The notes beneath the pieces are model-generated. The model was not told where the DNA came from. It saw only the letters and a program-made list of their open reading frames with translations, and made no database searches. This document shows, piece by piece, positions 16,857 through 25,557 of a stretch of 64,000 nucleotides of DNA (its first letter is position 1; each line of letters begins with the position of its first letter). Both the position numbers and the translations under genes were made by a program. The stretch comes from UBA6927 sp022447855 (lineage in GTDB: Bacteria; Chloroflexota; Dehalococcoidia; Lucifugimonadales; UBA6927), in assembly GCA_022447855.1 (NCBI GenBank), contig JAKUTX010000001.1, positions 248,001 through 312,000 on the forward strand, in the 5' to 3' direction.

Positions 16857-18254
16857 CTACTCCGGTTTCCCAAGCACTTGGACTTCAGTCCTGTGAAATT
16901 GCTTATGAACCTGGTATATTAACAATTCTCGCTGTTCCCAAACATTAATAACTGGAATCAATCTAGTTCCTAACATATAAATTAGCACAGCCCCAGCTAT
17001 CACTCCAATAGTTATGAGAATATCAAAAACATCTGGATAAACGGTTGCAGGAACCAACTCCAATGGAATCGGTCCATGCATATCAGCATCAGCAGGCACT
17101 GAGTAAGCTGCGACATATAATCTGACCCTATCAAAGAGAGTACCAACCAAAACAAAACATGCTATTAAAGGCGGTCCCCAAGTACTTCTTCTTACTGGGT
17201 TCCAAATCAAAGTAAAGAATGGAACAATAAAAACTAAAATAAATACAGCAACAAAAAGCCACAAATAAGGACCTGTCATCAACAGATCCAAAGTGTAAAG
17301 TTCATTGGGCTTTTTGCCAAACCAGAAAATCATAAAACTAGAAAAAGAAAACCAAATCCATAGTAGAGAAGTTGCTAGTAATAACTTACCAAGTCCCCAC
17401 ATCTGATCAAATTGAATAAAATCAGAATAGCCACCAAATTTCCTCATGACAAACAAAGTAACTAATACAGTCGCGACCCCACCTTGTAAAGCATTAAATG
17501 CGTGAGTAGCTGGGAACAAAGCATCTATCCAGCCAGGAACAAAAGGCATCAAAAAATCAGCAACAATAACAAAATGTGTGAAAACAAGCATCATGAAATA
17601 GAATGCTCCCAAAATACCCATTCTATGATTTACCATAAACCACTGCCATGAGGTACCCTGCCAACCTCGAGCGAATACCTTAGCCCATTTCTGTCTCCAA
17701 CCTGTACCATGATCTCGAATATAAGCTAAATCTGGCAAAGAACTTACCCACAACAAAAATAAGCCAGCAATAGCCATAGCGACTACTGATAATGCACCAA
17801 CATAATGCGGAATATACCGTGCCACCTCACCTTCATGATAAAACCAAAACGATCTCCTACCATCTTCTAAACCTGGCAAAACCAATATTAGGGGAACAAA
17901 AACAAGCGTAGAGATAAAACCCGACAAAGCCCATAATTCTGCGGCACGAGAAGTGGAACGTCGCCAATGTGCTTTAACAATTCTAGGAGCTATAGCAACC
18001 ATCGGAGCTCCCTGAGCAGTAGTCAAAATAAAAGCAAACACTGCAGCATAATAGCCCCATTTGTCATTATTAGATGTTCCATCAGAAGAAATTCGTAAAA
18101 TAAACCCAACAATCCCTAAAACAAACAAAACAGCCAAAACCAAAGCAGAAACCTTGAAGAGATTACCTGTTTTGGAATGCCTTCTAAATAAATCTGAAGT
18201 CACACCATTTGATGTGGCATGATCTGAAGCACTATTTTGACTAATGTGAGTCAT
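16857..18254 (-). CDS. actF: Alternative complex III NrfD-type membrane subunit, ActF-like
   Basis: A 465-residue second NrfD-family protein, about ten membrane helices, with the motifs 'TTAQGAPMVAIAPRIVKAHW' and 'PATHAFNALQGGVATVLVTL'. It is diverged from the neighbouring ActC and best matches the ActF type. In known complexes ActC and ActF are the two homologous membrane subunits facing each other. The gene overlaps the Fe-S subunit gene by 14 bp. In many operons actF is last, after actE; here the two NrfD genes are side by side. Confidence 0.82.
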   Translation of the reverse strand: MTHISQNSASDHATSNGVTSDLFRRHSKTGNLFKVSALVLAVLFVLGIVGFILRISSDGTSNNDKWGYYAAVFAFILTTAQGAPMVAIAPRIVKAHWRRSTSRAAELWALSGFISTLVFVPLILVLPGLEDGRRSFWFYHEGEVARYIPHYVGALSVVAMAIAGLFLLWVSSLPDLAYIRDHGTGWRQKWAKVFARGWQGTSWQWFMVNHRMGILGAFYFMMLVFTHFVIVADFLMPFVPGWIDALFPATHAFNALQGGVATVLVTLFVMRKFGGYSDFIQFDQMWGLGKLLLATSLLWIWFSFSSFMIFWFGKKPNELYTLDLLMTGPYLWLFVAVFILVFIVPFFTLIWNPVRRSTWGPPLIACFVLVGTLFDRVRLYVAAYSVPADADMHGPIPLELVPATVYPDVFDILITIGVIAGAVLIYMLGTRLIPVINVWEQRELLIYQVHKQFHRTEVQVLGKPE

Positions 18255-18993
18255 GATGCAATTCTGCGTCCTTATCTACCTTTTTTAAATATGTAATGCT
18301 TGGATGAGTACCATATTCTTCAAGCAAATGATATCCTCTACCATCATGCTCCATCTCAGCGTGAGCAAGTTTACTAATTTCACTTTCAGTATCATTCATA
18401 TCATAAAACATTAGAGTATTTGTTGGGCATGCATTCACGCAAGCTGGATCCAATGCTCTCATAGCCAACTCATCCCCTTCACCTATTTCTCTCCCCTCGG
18501 ACTTTGCACTTCTTCCAGCTTTGTGAATTCTTTGAATACAAAAAGTACATTTCTCCATAATACCCCTGCTACGAACTGTAACATCAGGATTTAACTGATT
18601 TTTGAGAGTCTCAGGCCAGCTTGGCTCCCAAAAATTAAAAAACCTCACTTGATAAGGACAGTTATTTGCACAGAAACGAGTACCTATACATCGATTATAA
18701 ACCTGCACATTCAATCCTGAAGAATTATGATAAGTTGCAAATACAGGACACACGGGCTCACAAGGAGCATCATCACAATGTTGACATAATACAGGTATAA
18801 ATCTTGCCTTGACGTCTGGAAATTCACCTTCCCAATAACGCTCAATATGAATCCAAGCCGAAGCACGTCGTTGATTATACAGAGGCTCATCATTTATAGG
18901 AACATTATTTTCTGACTGACATGCTACAACGCAAGCTTGACACCCAGTGCATTTGTCCAAGTCAACTACCATTCCCCATTTCTCATTCGCCAT
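18241..18993 (-). CDS. actB: Alternative complex III iron-sulfur subunit (ActB Fe-S domain)
   Basis: A 250-residue ferredoxin-type protein with four Cys clusters. The first (C15, C18, C21, C25: CTGCQACVVAC) is followed by CQHCDDAPCEPVCPV, by 'CIGTRFCANNCPYQV', and by CTFCIQRI together with CVNACPT. These carry the chain of clusters between quinol and haem. In many organisms this domain is fused to the Mo-type domain in one ActB; here it is a separate gene. I use the ATG at 18993 because GGAGAAG lies just upstream; an ATG four codons earlier has no ribosome binding site. Confidence 0.9.
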   Translation of the reverse strand: MANEKWGMVVDLDKCTGCQACVVACQSENNVPINDEPLYNQRRASAWIHIERYWEGEFPDVKARFIPVLCQHCDDAPCEPVCPVFATYHNSSGLNVQVYNRCIGTRFCANNCPYQVRFFNFWEPSWPETLKNQLNPDVTVRSRGIMEKCTFCIQRIHKAGRSAKSEGREIGEGDELAMRALDPACVNACPTNTLMFYDMNDTESEISKLAHAEMEHDGRGYHLLEEYGTHPSITYLKKVDKDAELHHDSH

Positions 18994-19016
18994 TTTCTTC
19001 TCCATTAAATATCATA

Positions 19017-21296
19017 TTAATGCCCATCAGAACCCACATCGGGAGTAACTTTAATAATATGTTGATTTTCATCTCGTGGGAATTCCGAGAAGGTATTTTC
19101 TAATTTCGGAACTCTCATCCATTCACCTGTCTTCTCAATACGAACTTTCGAAGAAGCCCAGGCTAATGCTCCACTTTCTTCATCTATACTTGGGGTTAGA
19201 ATTCCCATGACATTCGAACCACGATTTTCACTATAACGACCTCCAGAAATATGACCCTGACCAATAGGAACAGAAAGAACTCCAGGAGGAACTGCAGGAT
19301 GAGGAAATGCTAAAACTTGAATAGCCTTTCCGCTAGCTGAAATAACATTAATTACATCACCTTCTGAAATATCGAGTTTTTCAGCATCTGAGACGTTAAT
19401 TTCGAGCCAAGTCTGCCAAGTTGCAGTTGTAATTGGATCAGGGGTAGCCTGTAACCAAGGCAAGAACGCCCCTTCTCCATTCCCAATACCTGTCGAAGTA
19501 AATGGAATCAAATGATATGGGAACTGACTCGGAGAGTGATCAAATTCTGGATTTTTGGGGACAGGAACAGCAGAAATAGTCGGAATATCACCCTGATATT
19601 TCGAATCCTTATCCCACCATCCTCCTCGCTGCAAAACCCCATACCAAAACGCATCAAAATCCCCGGCAGTAACGGAGCCCCTATTTTCTCTCCATAAATC
19701 CTCAGCACCTGCCTTAAGAATTTCTGCAAATGTAGAGCCAGGCAATCCTAAATCTAAACCTAACTGGGGAGCCAAACCAATCATAATATCTGCAAAATTC
19801 TTGGTCCCAAGCTCTTCACCCAAATTCTCATAAAACGGCCTTACAACAGGCTGCTGAAATCCAATCAATTGATATCCAGGAGCCGGGTCAGGTATGTCAC
19901 TACCCCAATCTTCAAACGCATCATGTTCAGGCAATATGAGATCAGCCATAGCTGTAGTGTCGTCTAAAAAGTTAGATACTGCAAAAATAAATGGCACTTC
20001 AAAACTTGCTCGTCTAAACCCAGAATCTTCAGGCACTCCGTCCCATGGATCTGCTCCTCTAATCATCAAGGCACTAATTTCCCCTCGAGACCTTTCCTGG
20101 GATAAATTTCTAAAATCTCCAAAAGAGGCAGACTTCTCACTAAAAGTAGACATTGGAGGTTCAGGATTGAAAATCACCCCTCCTTCAACCCCAACACTCC
20201 CCACAAGATAATTCAACCAATAAACGGCTTTCATATTGAAAAGCCCATTAGTGTGAGCAGCAGCAGACCCTCCTCCAATAGCTAAAGCAGGAGGATGCGA
20301 AGCAAATTCATGAGCAATTGACCGAATCTTTTCAGCTGACACACCCACATCTGAAGCAATTTTCTCGGGTGAGTATTGTTCAATAATTTCTATGTCTCCT
20401 GAACTCAATCCATTTCGAATTGAATCATCCACCAATCCATCAGATAAAATTACATTTGCAATCCCAACAGCCAATATTCCTTCCCATCCGGGATTAACAG
20501 GAACCCATTGGTCCGCATTAGCTGCAGTAGCTGAGAATCTTGGATCAACATGAACAAGAGTACCTCTTTCTTCTCGACCTTTTCCTTGTCGAAATTCCCC
20601 ATAAGCTTTCATGTATCTAGTGGGAGATGTCCAAGTATTCAACCAGTCAGCACCAAACGACAATATGTAATTTGATTTTGAAATATCAAAATCGGGCATT
20701 ATTTCTTGAGAATAGATATCTTTAATTGCTCGAGAAATATTTGTCTGCTCAATGGTCTCGTACTGGAGATGACGACCCCCAAACCTCGAAACAAAACGTT
20801 GAGTTACATCACCCAAATGAGCAGAAAGTGGATTAGTTACCATCACTAAACCATTTTGTTTCCCTTCGGTCTGCAAAATTTGAAGCTGATTTGTAATTCT
20901 TGCAAGAGCATCACTCCAACCAATTTCATTAAATTCTCCCTTGCCCCTATCACCTACCCTAAGCAAAGGACGATCAATCCGATCTGGATTGTAAACAGAT
21001 TGCAAACTAGCCTCGCACCGAGCAGAGTGTTTACCCATATTTATAGGATAATCAACATTCCCCTCAACCTTTTTGGCACGTCCTTCAAAAACCCTAACAA
21101 CCAAACCTTCCGCAGTTGGACATTGCCTACACAAGGTTGCATACCAATTATCTAAACCTGTAACCAAATCTTCGGGCATTTGATGTGGCGAATTAATATA
21201 CCTTGATTCTTCAGGAACTCCACAAGCAGCAAACAAAACAGCACCAGTCGCAGACCCGCCAACCATTTGTAGAAATTGTCTTCTTGTTAAATCCAT
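19017..21296 (-). CDS. actB: Alternative complex III molybdopterin-type subunit (ActB large domain)
   Basis: A 759-residue protein of the molybdopterin oxidoreductase superfamily with a twin-arginine signal at the start (LTRRQFLQMVGG) and a Cys (AACG) after the hydrophobic run. The N-terminal cluster motif is incomplete: C56, C59 and C94 are present but the expected third Cys is Glu63, in line with ActB proteins that lack both Mo and this cluster. The C-terminal beta domain (DAEKLDISEGDVINVISASG) is intact. The ATG at 21296 fits the TAT signal and lies 13 bp after actA; the open frame further upstream would run back into actA. Confidence 0.88.
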   Translation of the reverse strand: MDLTRRQFLQMVGGSATGAVLFAACGVPEESRYINSPHQMPEDLVTGLDNWYATLCRQCPTAEGLVVRVFEGRAKKVEGNVDYPINMGKHSARCEASLQSVYNPDRIDRPLLRVGDRGKGEFNEIGWSDALARITNQLQILQTEGKQNGLVMVTNPLSAHLGDVTQRFVSRFGGRHLQYETIEQTNISRAIKDIYSQEIMPDFDISKSNYILSFGADWLNTWTSPTRYMKAYGEFRQGKGREERGTLVHVDPRFSATAANADQWVPVNPGWEGILAVGIANVILSDGLVDDSIRNGLSSGDIEIIEQYSPEKIASDVGVSAEKIRSIAHEFASHPPALAIGGGSAAAHTNGLFNMKAVYWLNYLVGSVGVEGGVIFNPEPPMSTFSEKSASFGDFRNLSQERSRGEISALMIRGADPWDGVPEDSGFRRASFEVPFIFAVSNFLDDTTAMADLILPEHDAFEDWGSDIPDPAPGYQLIGFQQPVVRPFYENLGEELGTKNFADIMIGLAPQLGLDLGLPGSTFAEILKAGAEDLWRENRGSVTAGDFDAFWYGVLQRGGWWDKDSKYQGDIPTISAVPVPKNPEFDHSPSQFPYHLIPFTSTGIGNGEGAFLPWLQATPDPITTATWQTWLEINVSDAEKLDISEGDVINVISASGKAIQVLAFPHPAVPPGVLSVPIGQGHISGGRYSENRGSNVMGILTPSIDEESGALAWASSKVRIEKTGEWMRVPKLENTFSEFPRDENQHIIKVTPDVGSDGH

Positions 21297-21309
21297 AATA
21301 TTTTCATCC

Positions 21310-22023
21310 CTAATAGTGACACACTGCACACTCCGCAGGCGCATTATTATCTCGGTGACAATTAACACAGTCTCCCATTTTTAATGGGCGAACTTGCTTA
21401 ACTTTTGACATAGAACCTACATCTCCGTGACATACTGCACAGACTTCCGACGATTCCACATTGATTACATCCCCTGCTTGAAGATCTGAATTACGTTTCA
21501 TCTTTTGTGCATCATGCAAATATATTTGAGACTCTGGATTGGTCATTGTTTCAACAACGGTTTTACCTTCCCCAGAAAAACGTTTGATATGAGCATCATG
21601 AACAAACTGAACATGATCAGGAACTCTATGTATTCTAATCCAATTAATGCTTTTATCGAGATCGTAGTATTCTCGCAACTTAGCGACTTCTTCAGAATCA
21701 TCCCCTACCACTTTGTGACAGGTCATACATAGTGACACTGCCGGAACGGAGGCAGAAGCACCTTTTTCTACGTTCCTATGACAAAAAGTACAGTCCATTC
21801 CCAACTCTTGAACGTGTGTGGTATGAGGAAAAGCAATTGGTTGATCAGGCCCTTCATCATATCCAAACACAATTGGCCTTGCCCACCATGAAGAAATAAT
21901 AAAAGTGAGTACTAAACCAAGTACAATTAAAACTCCTAAAGTAGAAGCTAAAGCCACCAACCCCAATATAACTCTTTTACGAGTAGGTTTAAGAATTTGT
22001 ATGTCAAAATCGCCAGGAAGCAA
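21310..22023 (-). CDS. actA: Alternative complex III pentahaem cytochrome ActA
   Basis: A 237-residue membrane-anchored cytochrome. A single N-terminal helix (about residues 17-45) is followed by five CxxCH sites: CTFCH, CMTCH, CAVCH, CVNCH and CAVCH, the last at the very C-terminus. Five haems is the number for ActA. It resembles cytochrome c7-type domains and should sit on the outer face, taking electrons from ActB. It is the second gene of the operon. Confidence 0.9.
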   Translation of the reverse strand: MLPGDFDIQILKPTRKRVILGLVALASTLGVLIVLGLVLTFIISSWWARPIVFGYDEGPDQPIAFPHTTHVQELGMDCTFCHRNVEKGASASVPAVSLCMTCHKVVGDDSEEVAKLREYYDLDKSINWIRIHRVPDHVQFVHDAHIKRFSGEGKTVVETMTNPESQIYLHDAQKMKRNSDLQAGDVINVESSEVCAVCHGDVGSMSKVKQVRPLKMGDCVNCHRDNNAPAECAVCHY

Positions 22024-22035
22024 TAAAACCTCTAA

Positions 22036-22326
22036 TTAAATCCAATAATCCGGATAGAACGTACTGATGACTTCAGAATAACCAATAACTTTCCACATAA
22101 AAAAGGAACCAGCCAATATAGACAAAAACCCCAATAAATAGAAAACAACTCGAAGCCTGGAGAAGCTTTCCGGTAAATGAGCAGTGATAACTAACGAAGG
22201 AATAATGGCATGCGCAAGTAGTAAAGTAGCTGACGCAGAAAAAACAAAAGCGACAACTATCCATAAGTTAGTTAGCATCAAGCCAATTTGCGCCCACTGG
22301 GCACTAGTAATAGGGGTTGGATCCAT
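22036..22326 (-). CDS. Small membrane protein at the head of the act operon
   Basis: Ninety-six residues with two or three hydrophobic helices (about residues 12-48 and 60-85) and no cysteines or haem motifs. I do not recognise a family. It is 12 bp upstream of actA on the same strand and is the first gene after the promoter, so it is probably an accessory subunit or assembly factor of alternative complex III. ActG-type subunits are also small, but I cannot show homology. Confidence 0.65.
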   Translation of the reverse strand: MDPTPITSAQWAQIGLMLTNLWIVVAFVFSASATLLLAHAIIPSLVITAHLPESFSRLRVVFYLLGFLSILAGSFFMWKVIGYSEVISTFYPDYWI

Positions 22327-22380
22327 AAATAATTCTTAGTTACCGACTCTCCGGTGACTCCCTTCATCGTCGCTACTAAG

Positions 22381-22407
22381 CTATCATAGCATTAACCGCA
22401 GTGTCAA
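22381..22407 (-). promoter_or_regulatory. Promoter of the act operon
   Basis: On the minus strand a perfect TTGACA (22407-22402) is followed after 15 bases by TGATAG (22386-22381); TATGAT overlaps the same place. The leader from about 22375 contains a hairpin ACCG/CGGT with AGTCGG around it, and CTTAGT/ACTAAG arms flank it at 22335-22380. Confidence 0.45.
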
Positions 22408-22517
22408 GTAATGAAACAGTCAATTTAACAAATAATATTCTTAATAGACTATTATTAATTCTATTGTTAAACTCAACCGCAAAATAAACAGATTATTTTT
22501 AAAAATAAAGAGTATTT

Positions 22518-23708
22518 ATGAAAATCTCCGACGTAAAAACATTCCTAGTGCATCCAGGAATAGCAAAGAATCTTTGTTTCGTAAAAATAGAAACCGATAG
22601 TGAAATCTTTGGATGGGGTGAGTGTTACACACAAACTGATCGAGACACTCAAATTGTTTCACATATTGAGCAAATCAAACGCTATTTAATTGGAAGGGAT
22701 CCCAGAAACATCAAACACTTCACGCAATCATTTTTTAATGATTTTGCAGGAAGAAGAGGTTCGATGGAATTTTTTTGTGCAATTAGTGGGCTCGAACAAG
22801 CAATGTGGGATATTACAGGAAAACTACTCAATGCTCCAGTTCACCAATTATTAGGAGGAGCATTTCGAAACAAAATTCGGGTGTATGCTAATGGATGGAC
22901 ATCAAAAAACATCCCTGAAGAATACGATTCAACATTAACAAAACCACTTACTCAAACTGAAAGACTATCAATTTTAGCAAAAGAAACTGTTAAATCAGGA
23001 TTTACAGCATTAAAATTCGATCCAATCCCTGGCCCTTGGCGAACTCATATCGATAAAACAACAGAATACAATGCAATAGAAAATGTTGCCGCTGTAAGAA
23101 ATGCAGTTGGAGATGAAATTGACATTATGGTCGAAATCCACAGGCGTTTAAGTCCATCTAGCGCAACAAAAATTGCCAAATCAATAGAAAAATATAACCC
23201 ATTTTGGTTTGAAGAACCTGTATTAGCAAAAAACATTAAAGCATTGGAAATGGTTAAAAAATCAATATCCATACCAGTAGTTACAGGTGAAGAGTTATAC
23301 ACCAAATTTGAATTCCGTGAAGTTTTCGAACGCCAAGCGGCAGACATTATAAATCCAGATATATGCAATGTGGGAGGGATTTTAGAATTAAAAGAAATAG
23401 CTGCTATGGCCGAACCCTACTTTATTGGTGTTTCACCTCATAATTACAATAGTACGACTATAGGATTGGCAGCAACTTTACAATTATGTGCTACGATCCC
23501 CAATTTCATAATTACAGAATATTTTACCAACCTTGAGAGTTTTGGGAATAAGATTTCCAAAACGCCACTTAAAATAGAAAATGGATATATTGAATTACCT
23601 AATTCACCTGGGCTTGGTATGGAATTAAACGAATCCATACTTGAGCAATACCCTTATAAACAATTTCCTCCCAAGCCACCAGTTCAGTACTTCAACGAAG
23701 GGCCCTAA
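22518..23708 (+). CDS. Enolase-superfamily sugar-acid dehydratase (galactonate dehydratase-like)
   Basis: A 396-residue mandelate racemase/enolase-type enzyme that would dehydrate an aldonic or uronic acid using Mg. The capping domain is N-terminal; the barrel shows 'ALKFDPIPGPW', VEIHRRLS (metal ligand with the Glu-x-His pair seen in the GalD subgroup), WFEEPV, TGEELY and a C-terminal His in VSPHNYNS. Length and motifs fit D-galactonate or related dehydratases; the exact substrate cannot be read. It stands alone on this strand, divergent from the act operon and overlapping the next convergent gene by 4 bp. Confidence 0.85.
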   Translation: MKISDVKTFLVHPGIAKNLCFVKIETDSEIFGWGECYTQTDRDTQIVSHIEQIKRYLIGRDPRNIKHFTQSFFNDFAGRRGSMEFFCAISGLEQAMWDITGKLLNAPVHQLLGGAFRNKIRVYANGWTSKNIPEEYDSTLTKPLTQTERLSILAKETVKSGFTALKFDPIPGPWRTHIDKTTEYNAIENVAAVRNAVGDEIDIMVEIHRRLSPSSATKIAKSIEKYNPFWFEEPVLAKNIKALEMVKKSISIPVVTGEELYTKFEFREVFERQAADIINPDICNVGGILELKEIAAMAEPYFIGVSPHNYNSTTIGLAATLQLCATIPNFIITEYFTNLESFGNKISKTPLKIENGYIELPNSPGLGMELNESILEQYPYKQFPPKPPVQYFNEGP

Positions 23709-24070
23709 TTCTCCAATTGCAACAACTGCAAAAAATTTCCATCTGGATCTTTGAAAGTACTCACCCATCCACCCCAATGTTCACGTATTGGAATGCGAAC
23801 GAATTCAACTCCACGCAACGATAAAGTTTGAAAAGCCAATTCGATATCCTCAGTTAAAAAATTTACCATTATCCGAAGCGGATCATGATTTTTTTTGTAC
23901 AATTCAGAATGAATCCCCAAACTCAATCTCATATCCTTCCAACTGAAAACAACAAAGTCGTCCCTCTGTGAATGAATCTTTAAATCCAAAATCTGCGAAT
24001 AAAATTCAACCATCTTAGTGAAGGAATCTTTTTCTGTCCAGATTATTATGCCTCCTATGGAATTGATCAT
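23705..24070 (-). CDS. VOC (glyoxalase/bleomycin-resistance) family protein
   Basis: A 121-residue single-domain VOC protein with paired beta-alpha-beta-beta-beta units: 'GGIIIWTEKDSFTKMVEFYS' at the start and WVSTFKDPDGNFLQLLQL at the end. Such proteins are small metal-dependent lyases, dioxygenases or binding proteins. Metal ligands are not fully convincing: the N-terminal His is missing and only the C-terminal Glu/Gln is near place. It faces the sugar-acid dehydratase tail to tail with a 4-bp overlap. Confidence 0.75.
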   Translation of the reverse strand: MINSIGGIIIWTEKDSFTKMVEFYSQILDLKIHSQRDDFVVFSWKDMRLSLGIHSELYKKNHDPLRIMVNFLTEDIELAFQTLSLRGVEFVRIPIREHWGGWVSTFKDPDGNFLQLLQLEN

Positions 24071-24152
24071 TAAAACTTCTCTCCAAATTCTTAAATCAAT
24101 TTAGCTAATTATATCTAATAAAAATTTATTTTATTTTCTTATGTTGGAGTGT

Positions 24153-24158
24153 ATAATC
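24153..24158 (+). promoter_or_regulatory. -10 element of a small orphan gene
   Basis: A perfect TATAAT at 24153-24158 lies in the 255-bp gap between the VOC gene and cinA, on the + strand where no long ORF follows. No good -35 is seen at the right distance. A start of transcription near 24165 fits the structured region that follows. Confidence 0.5.
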
Positions 24159-24223
24159 GCTGCAGAGACAGTAAGGGATGTGTTGATAGTCGAATAGAGG
24201 TCTCAAGAAAGGAGGTATTGAAA

Positions 24224-24256
24224 TTGGATAGTAGTATACGGAGGTGGACTAGATAG
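24224..24256 (+). CDS. Possible 10-residue peptide inside the small gene
   Basis: A TTG at 24224 lies 8 bases after AAAGGAGG, ideal spacing. The frame encodes MDSSIRRWTR and stops. The arginine codons are CGG, AGG and AGA, unusual in a run this short and reminiscent of a leader peptide. No downstream gene exists for it to control on this strand, so it may simply be a very small protein or chance. Confidence 0.3.
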   Translation: MDSSIRRWTR

Positions 24257-24283
24257 GTGTTCTCTAGGACACCTCTAACTAGT

Positions 24284-24322
24284 AGAGGGTGGTTCTGTCG
24301 ATGACAGAGCCACCCTCTTTTA
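24284..24322 (+). terminator. Strong intrinsic terminator
   Basis: A 16-bp stem (AGAGGGTGGTTCTGTC with GACAGAGCCACCCTCT, one T-G wobble) with a 3-base GAT loop, followed by TTTT on the + strand. On the minus strand no T run follows, so it serves the + strand small gene and not cinA. Confidence 0.85.
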
Positions 24323-24325
24323 TAA

Positions 24326-25555
24326 TCAACTTAAAAATCTACGTAAAAAGTCTAAGGCATTTAATGACATACGAGTTCTATCAGGAATACCATATCCAGC
24401 AAAATTATAGGATTTCCTTGCAAATCTTTTTCCATCAGTAATGGAAATAAAAGTTTGACCTTTACTAAGATTTTCTACATGTTCTTGTTGTAATACAATT
24501 GCATGAATTGCTAACCCTATTTCAGATTTCGATTTCTCACGAATCATCAACGCCATTTGATCTGCCATTTCAGAGGAACCCTCTTTTAATGTCTTATAAT
24601 TCGGAATCGTACGGAAAACATGTGAATCTTCTAGATCATGGTTCACAGTTAATCCTTCATAAACATGACTTCCTGAAGCATCAAAAAGCATCTGCGATGC
24701 AATACCGCCAGTTACATCCTCGCATAAAGACAACGATATTTTGTTTTCAGACAACAATTTCGTAACTATCCCTGGCAATGTTTCCTCATCCTCGCCGAAA
24801 ATATTATCCCCTAACAAATCCCGGATTTTTTTCTCAATTGGACGAATTAGATCCTCAGCTTCAATTGAACTTTTAACTTTAGCAGTGATTCTAATATCAA
24901 CTTGCCCAGGATGCGCTAGGACTCCAACTGTAGGATTTTTTGAATTGGCAATAAAATCACCAATTTTATCATCCACTGCGCTCTCTCCAATATCTGCCAC
25001 CTTAAGAATTTTATAAGTAATCATTTGTTGTAGGTTGAATTTTTTACGCAAATATGGAGCAACTTCATTATCAAAAAGCCATTTCATTTCAAATGGCACG
25101 CCAGGCAATGCAATCACAACTGATTCCTTATGTTCTGAAAAAAATGCAGGTGCAGTACCATTGGGGTTTTTAATGGGGATGGATCCTTTAGGTATATCAG
25201 CTTGTCGTGAATTATTAGCTGTCATTATTAATCCACGACTTTGGAATCGTTCATCAATTTGTTTTACAAGCCCAGGATCTCTTACTAAGTCTACGTGCAA
25301 AACTTCTGCTATGATTTCGCGAGTAATATCATCTTGAGTAGGACCTAATCCTCCTCCAGTAATTACCACATCAGAACGATTAATAGCCCTAGAAAGCACT
25401 TCATTCATTCTTTCAGGATTATCGCCTACTGTAGTTTTGTAGTACAAGTCAACACCTAAATCAGTCAATCTTTGAGCAATCCACGATGCATTCGTATCAA
25501 CAATTTGCCCTAACAACAATTCAGACCCTATAGAAATAATTTCTGCTTTTACCAA
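24326..25555 (-). CDS. cinA: CinA-like protein
   Basis: A 409-residue protein. The N-terminal MoaB/MogA-like domain (about 1-170) is well conserved: 'EIISIGSELLLGQIVDTN', TTVGDNPERM, and TGGLGPTQDDITREI. The C-terminal domain corresponds to PncC, the nicotinamide-nucleotide deamidase, but where active proteins have ESCTGG this one has EDVTGG, so the catalytic Ser is missing, and the rest is weakly conserved. Competence- or NAD-salvage roles known for CinA therefore cannot be assumed. It ends a three-gene minus-strand unit, 2 bp after the LLM monooxygenase. Confidence 0.85.
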   Translation of the reverse strand: MVKAEIISIGSELLLGQIVDTNASWIAQRLTDLGVDLYYKTTVGDNPERMNEVLSRAINRSDVVITGGGLGPTQDDITREIIAEVLHVDLVRDPGLVKQIDERFQSRGLIMTANNSRQADIPKGSIPIKNPNGTAPAFFSEHKESVVIALPGVPFEMKWLFDNEVAPYLRKKFNLQQMITYKILKVADIGESAVDDKIGDFIANSKNPTVGVLAHPGQVDIRITAKVKSSIEAEDLIRPIEKKIRDLLGDNIFGEDEETLPGIVTKLLSENKISLSLCEDVTGGIASQMLFDASGSHVYEGLTVNHDLEDSHVFRTIPNYKTLKEGSSEMADQMALMIREKSKSEIGLAIHAIVLQQEHVENLSKGQTFISITDGKRFARKSYNFAGYGIPDRTRMSLNALDFLRRFLS

Positions 25556-25557
25556 AA

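Larger units (their letters stand above)
24165..24322 (+). ncRNA. Candidate small RNA with its own promoter and terminator
   Basis: About 158 nt bounded by a TATAAT box and a strong terminator. Stems that can be drawn: GAGAC (24166-24170) with GTCTC (24200-24204); AGGTGT with ACACCT (24255-24274), closed further out by ACTAG/CTAGT; then the terminator. It holds an AAAGGAGG ribosome binding site before a 10-codon ORF, so it may be a tiny mRNA. It is convergent with cinA and has no gene downstream on its strand. It does not look like 6S, SRP, tmRNA or RNase P RNA by the parts I know. Confidence 0.5.

Noticed and set aside
21297..21368. Upstream extension of the large ActB subunit
   Set aside because: It would overlap actA and place the twin-arginine signal inside the protein; the ATG at 21296 puts it at the start.
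19017..22023. Formate dehydrogenase or DMSO reductase-type operon
   Set aside because: The pentahaem cytochrome, DUF3341 protein, two NrfD subunits and monohaem lipoprotein in one operon define alternative complex III; the large subunit also lacks a full Fe-S motif.
24284..24322. Terminator for cinA
   Set aside because: The T run follows the stem only on the + strand, whereas cinA ends from the minus strand; the stem serves the small + strand gene.
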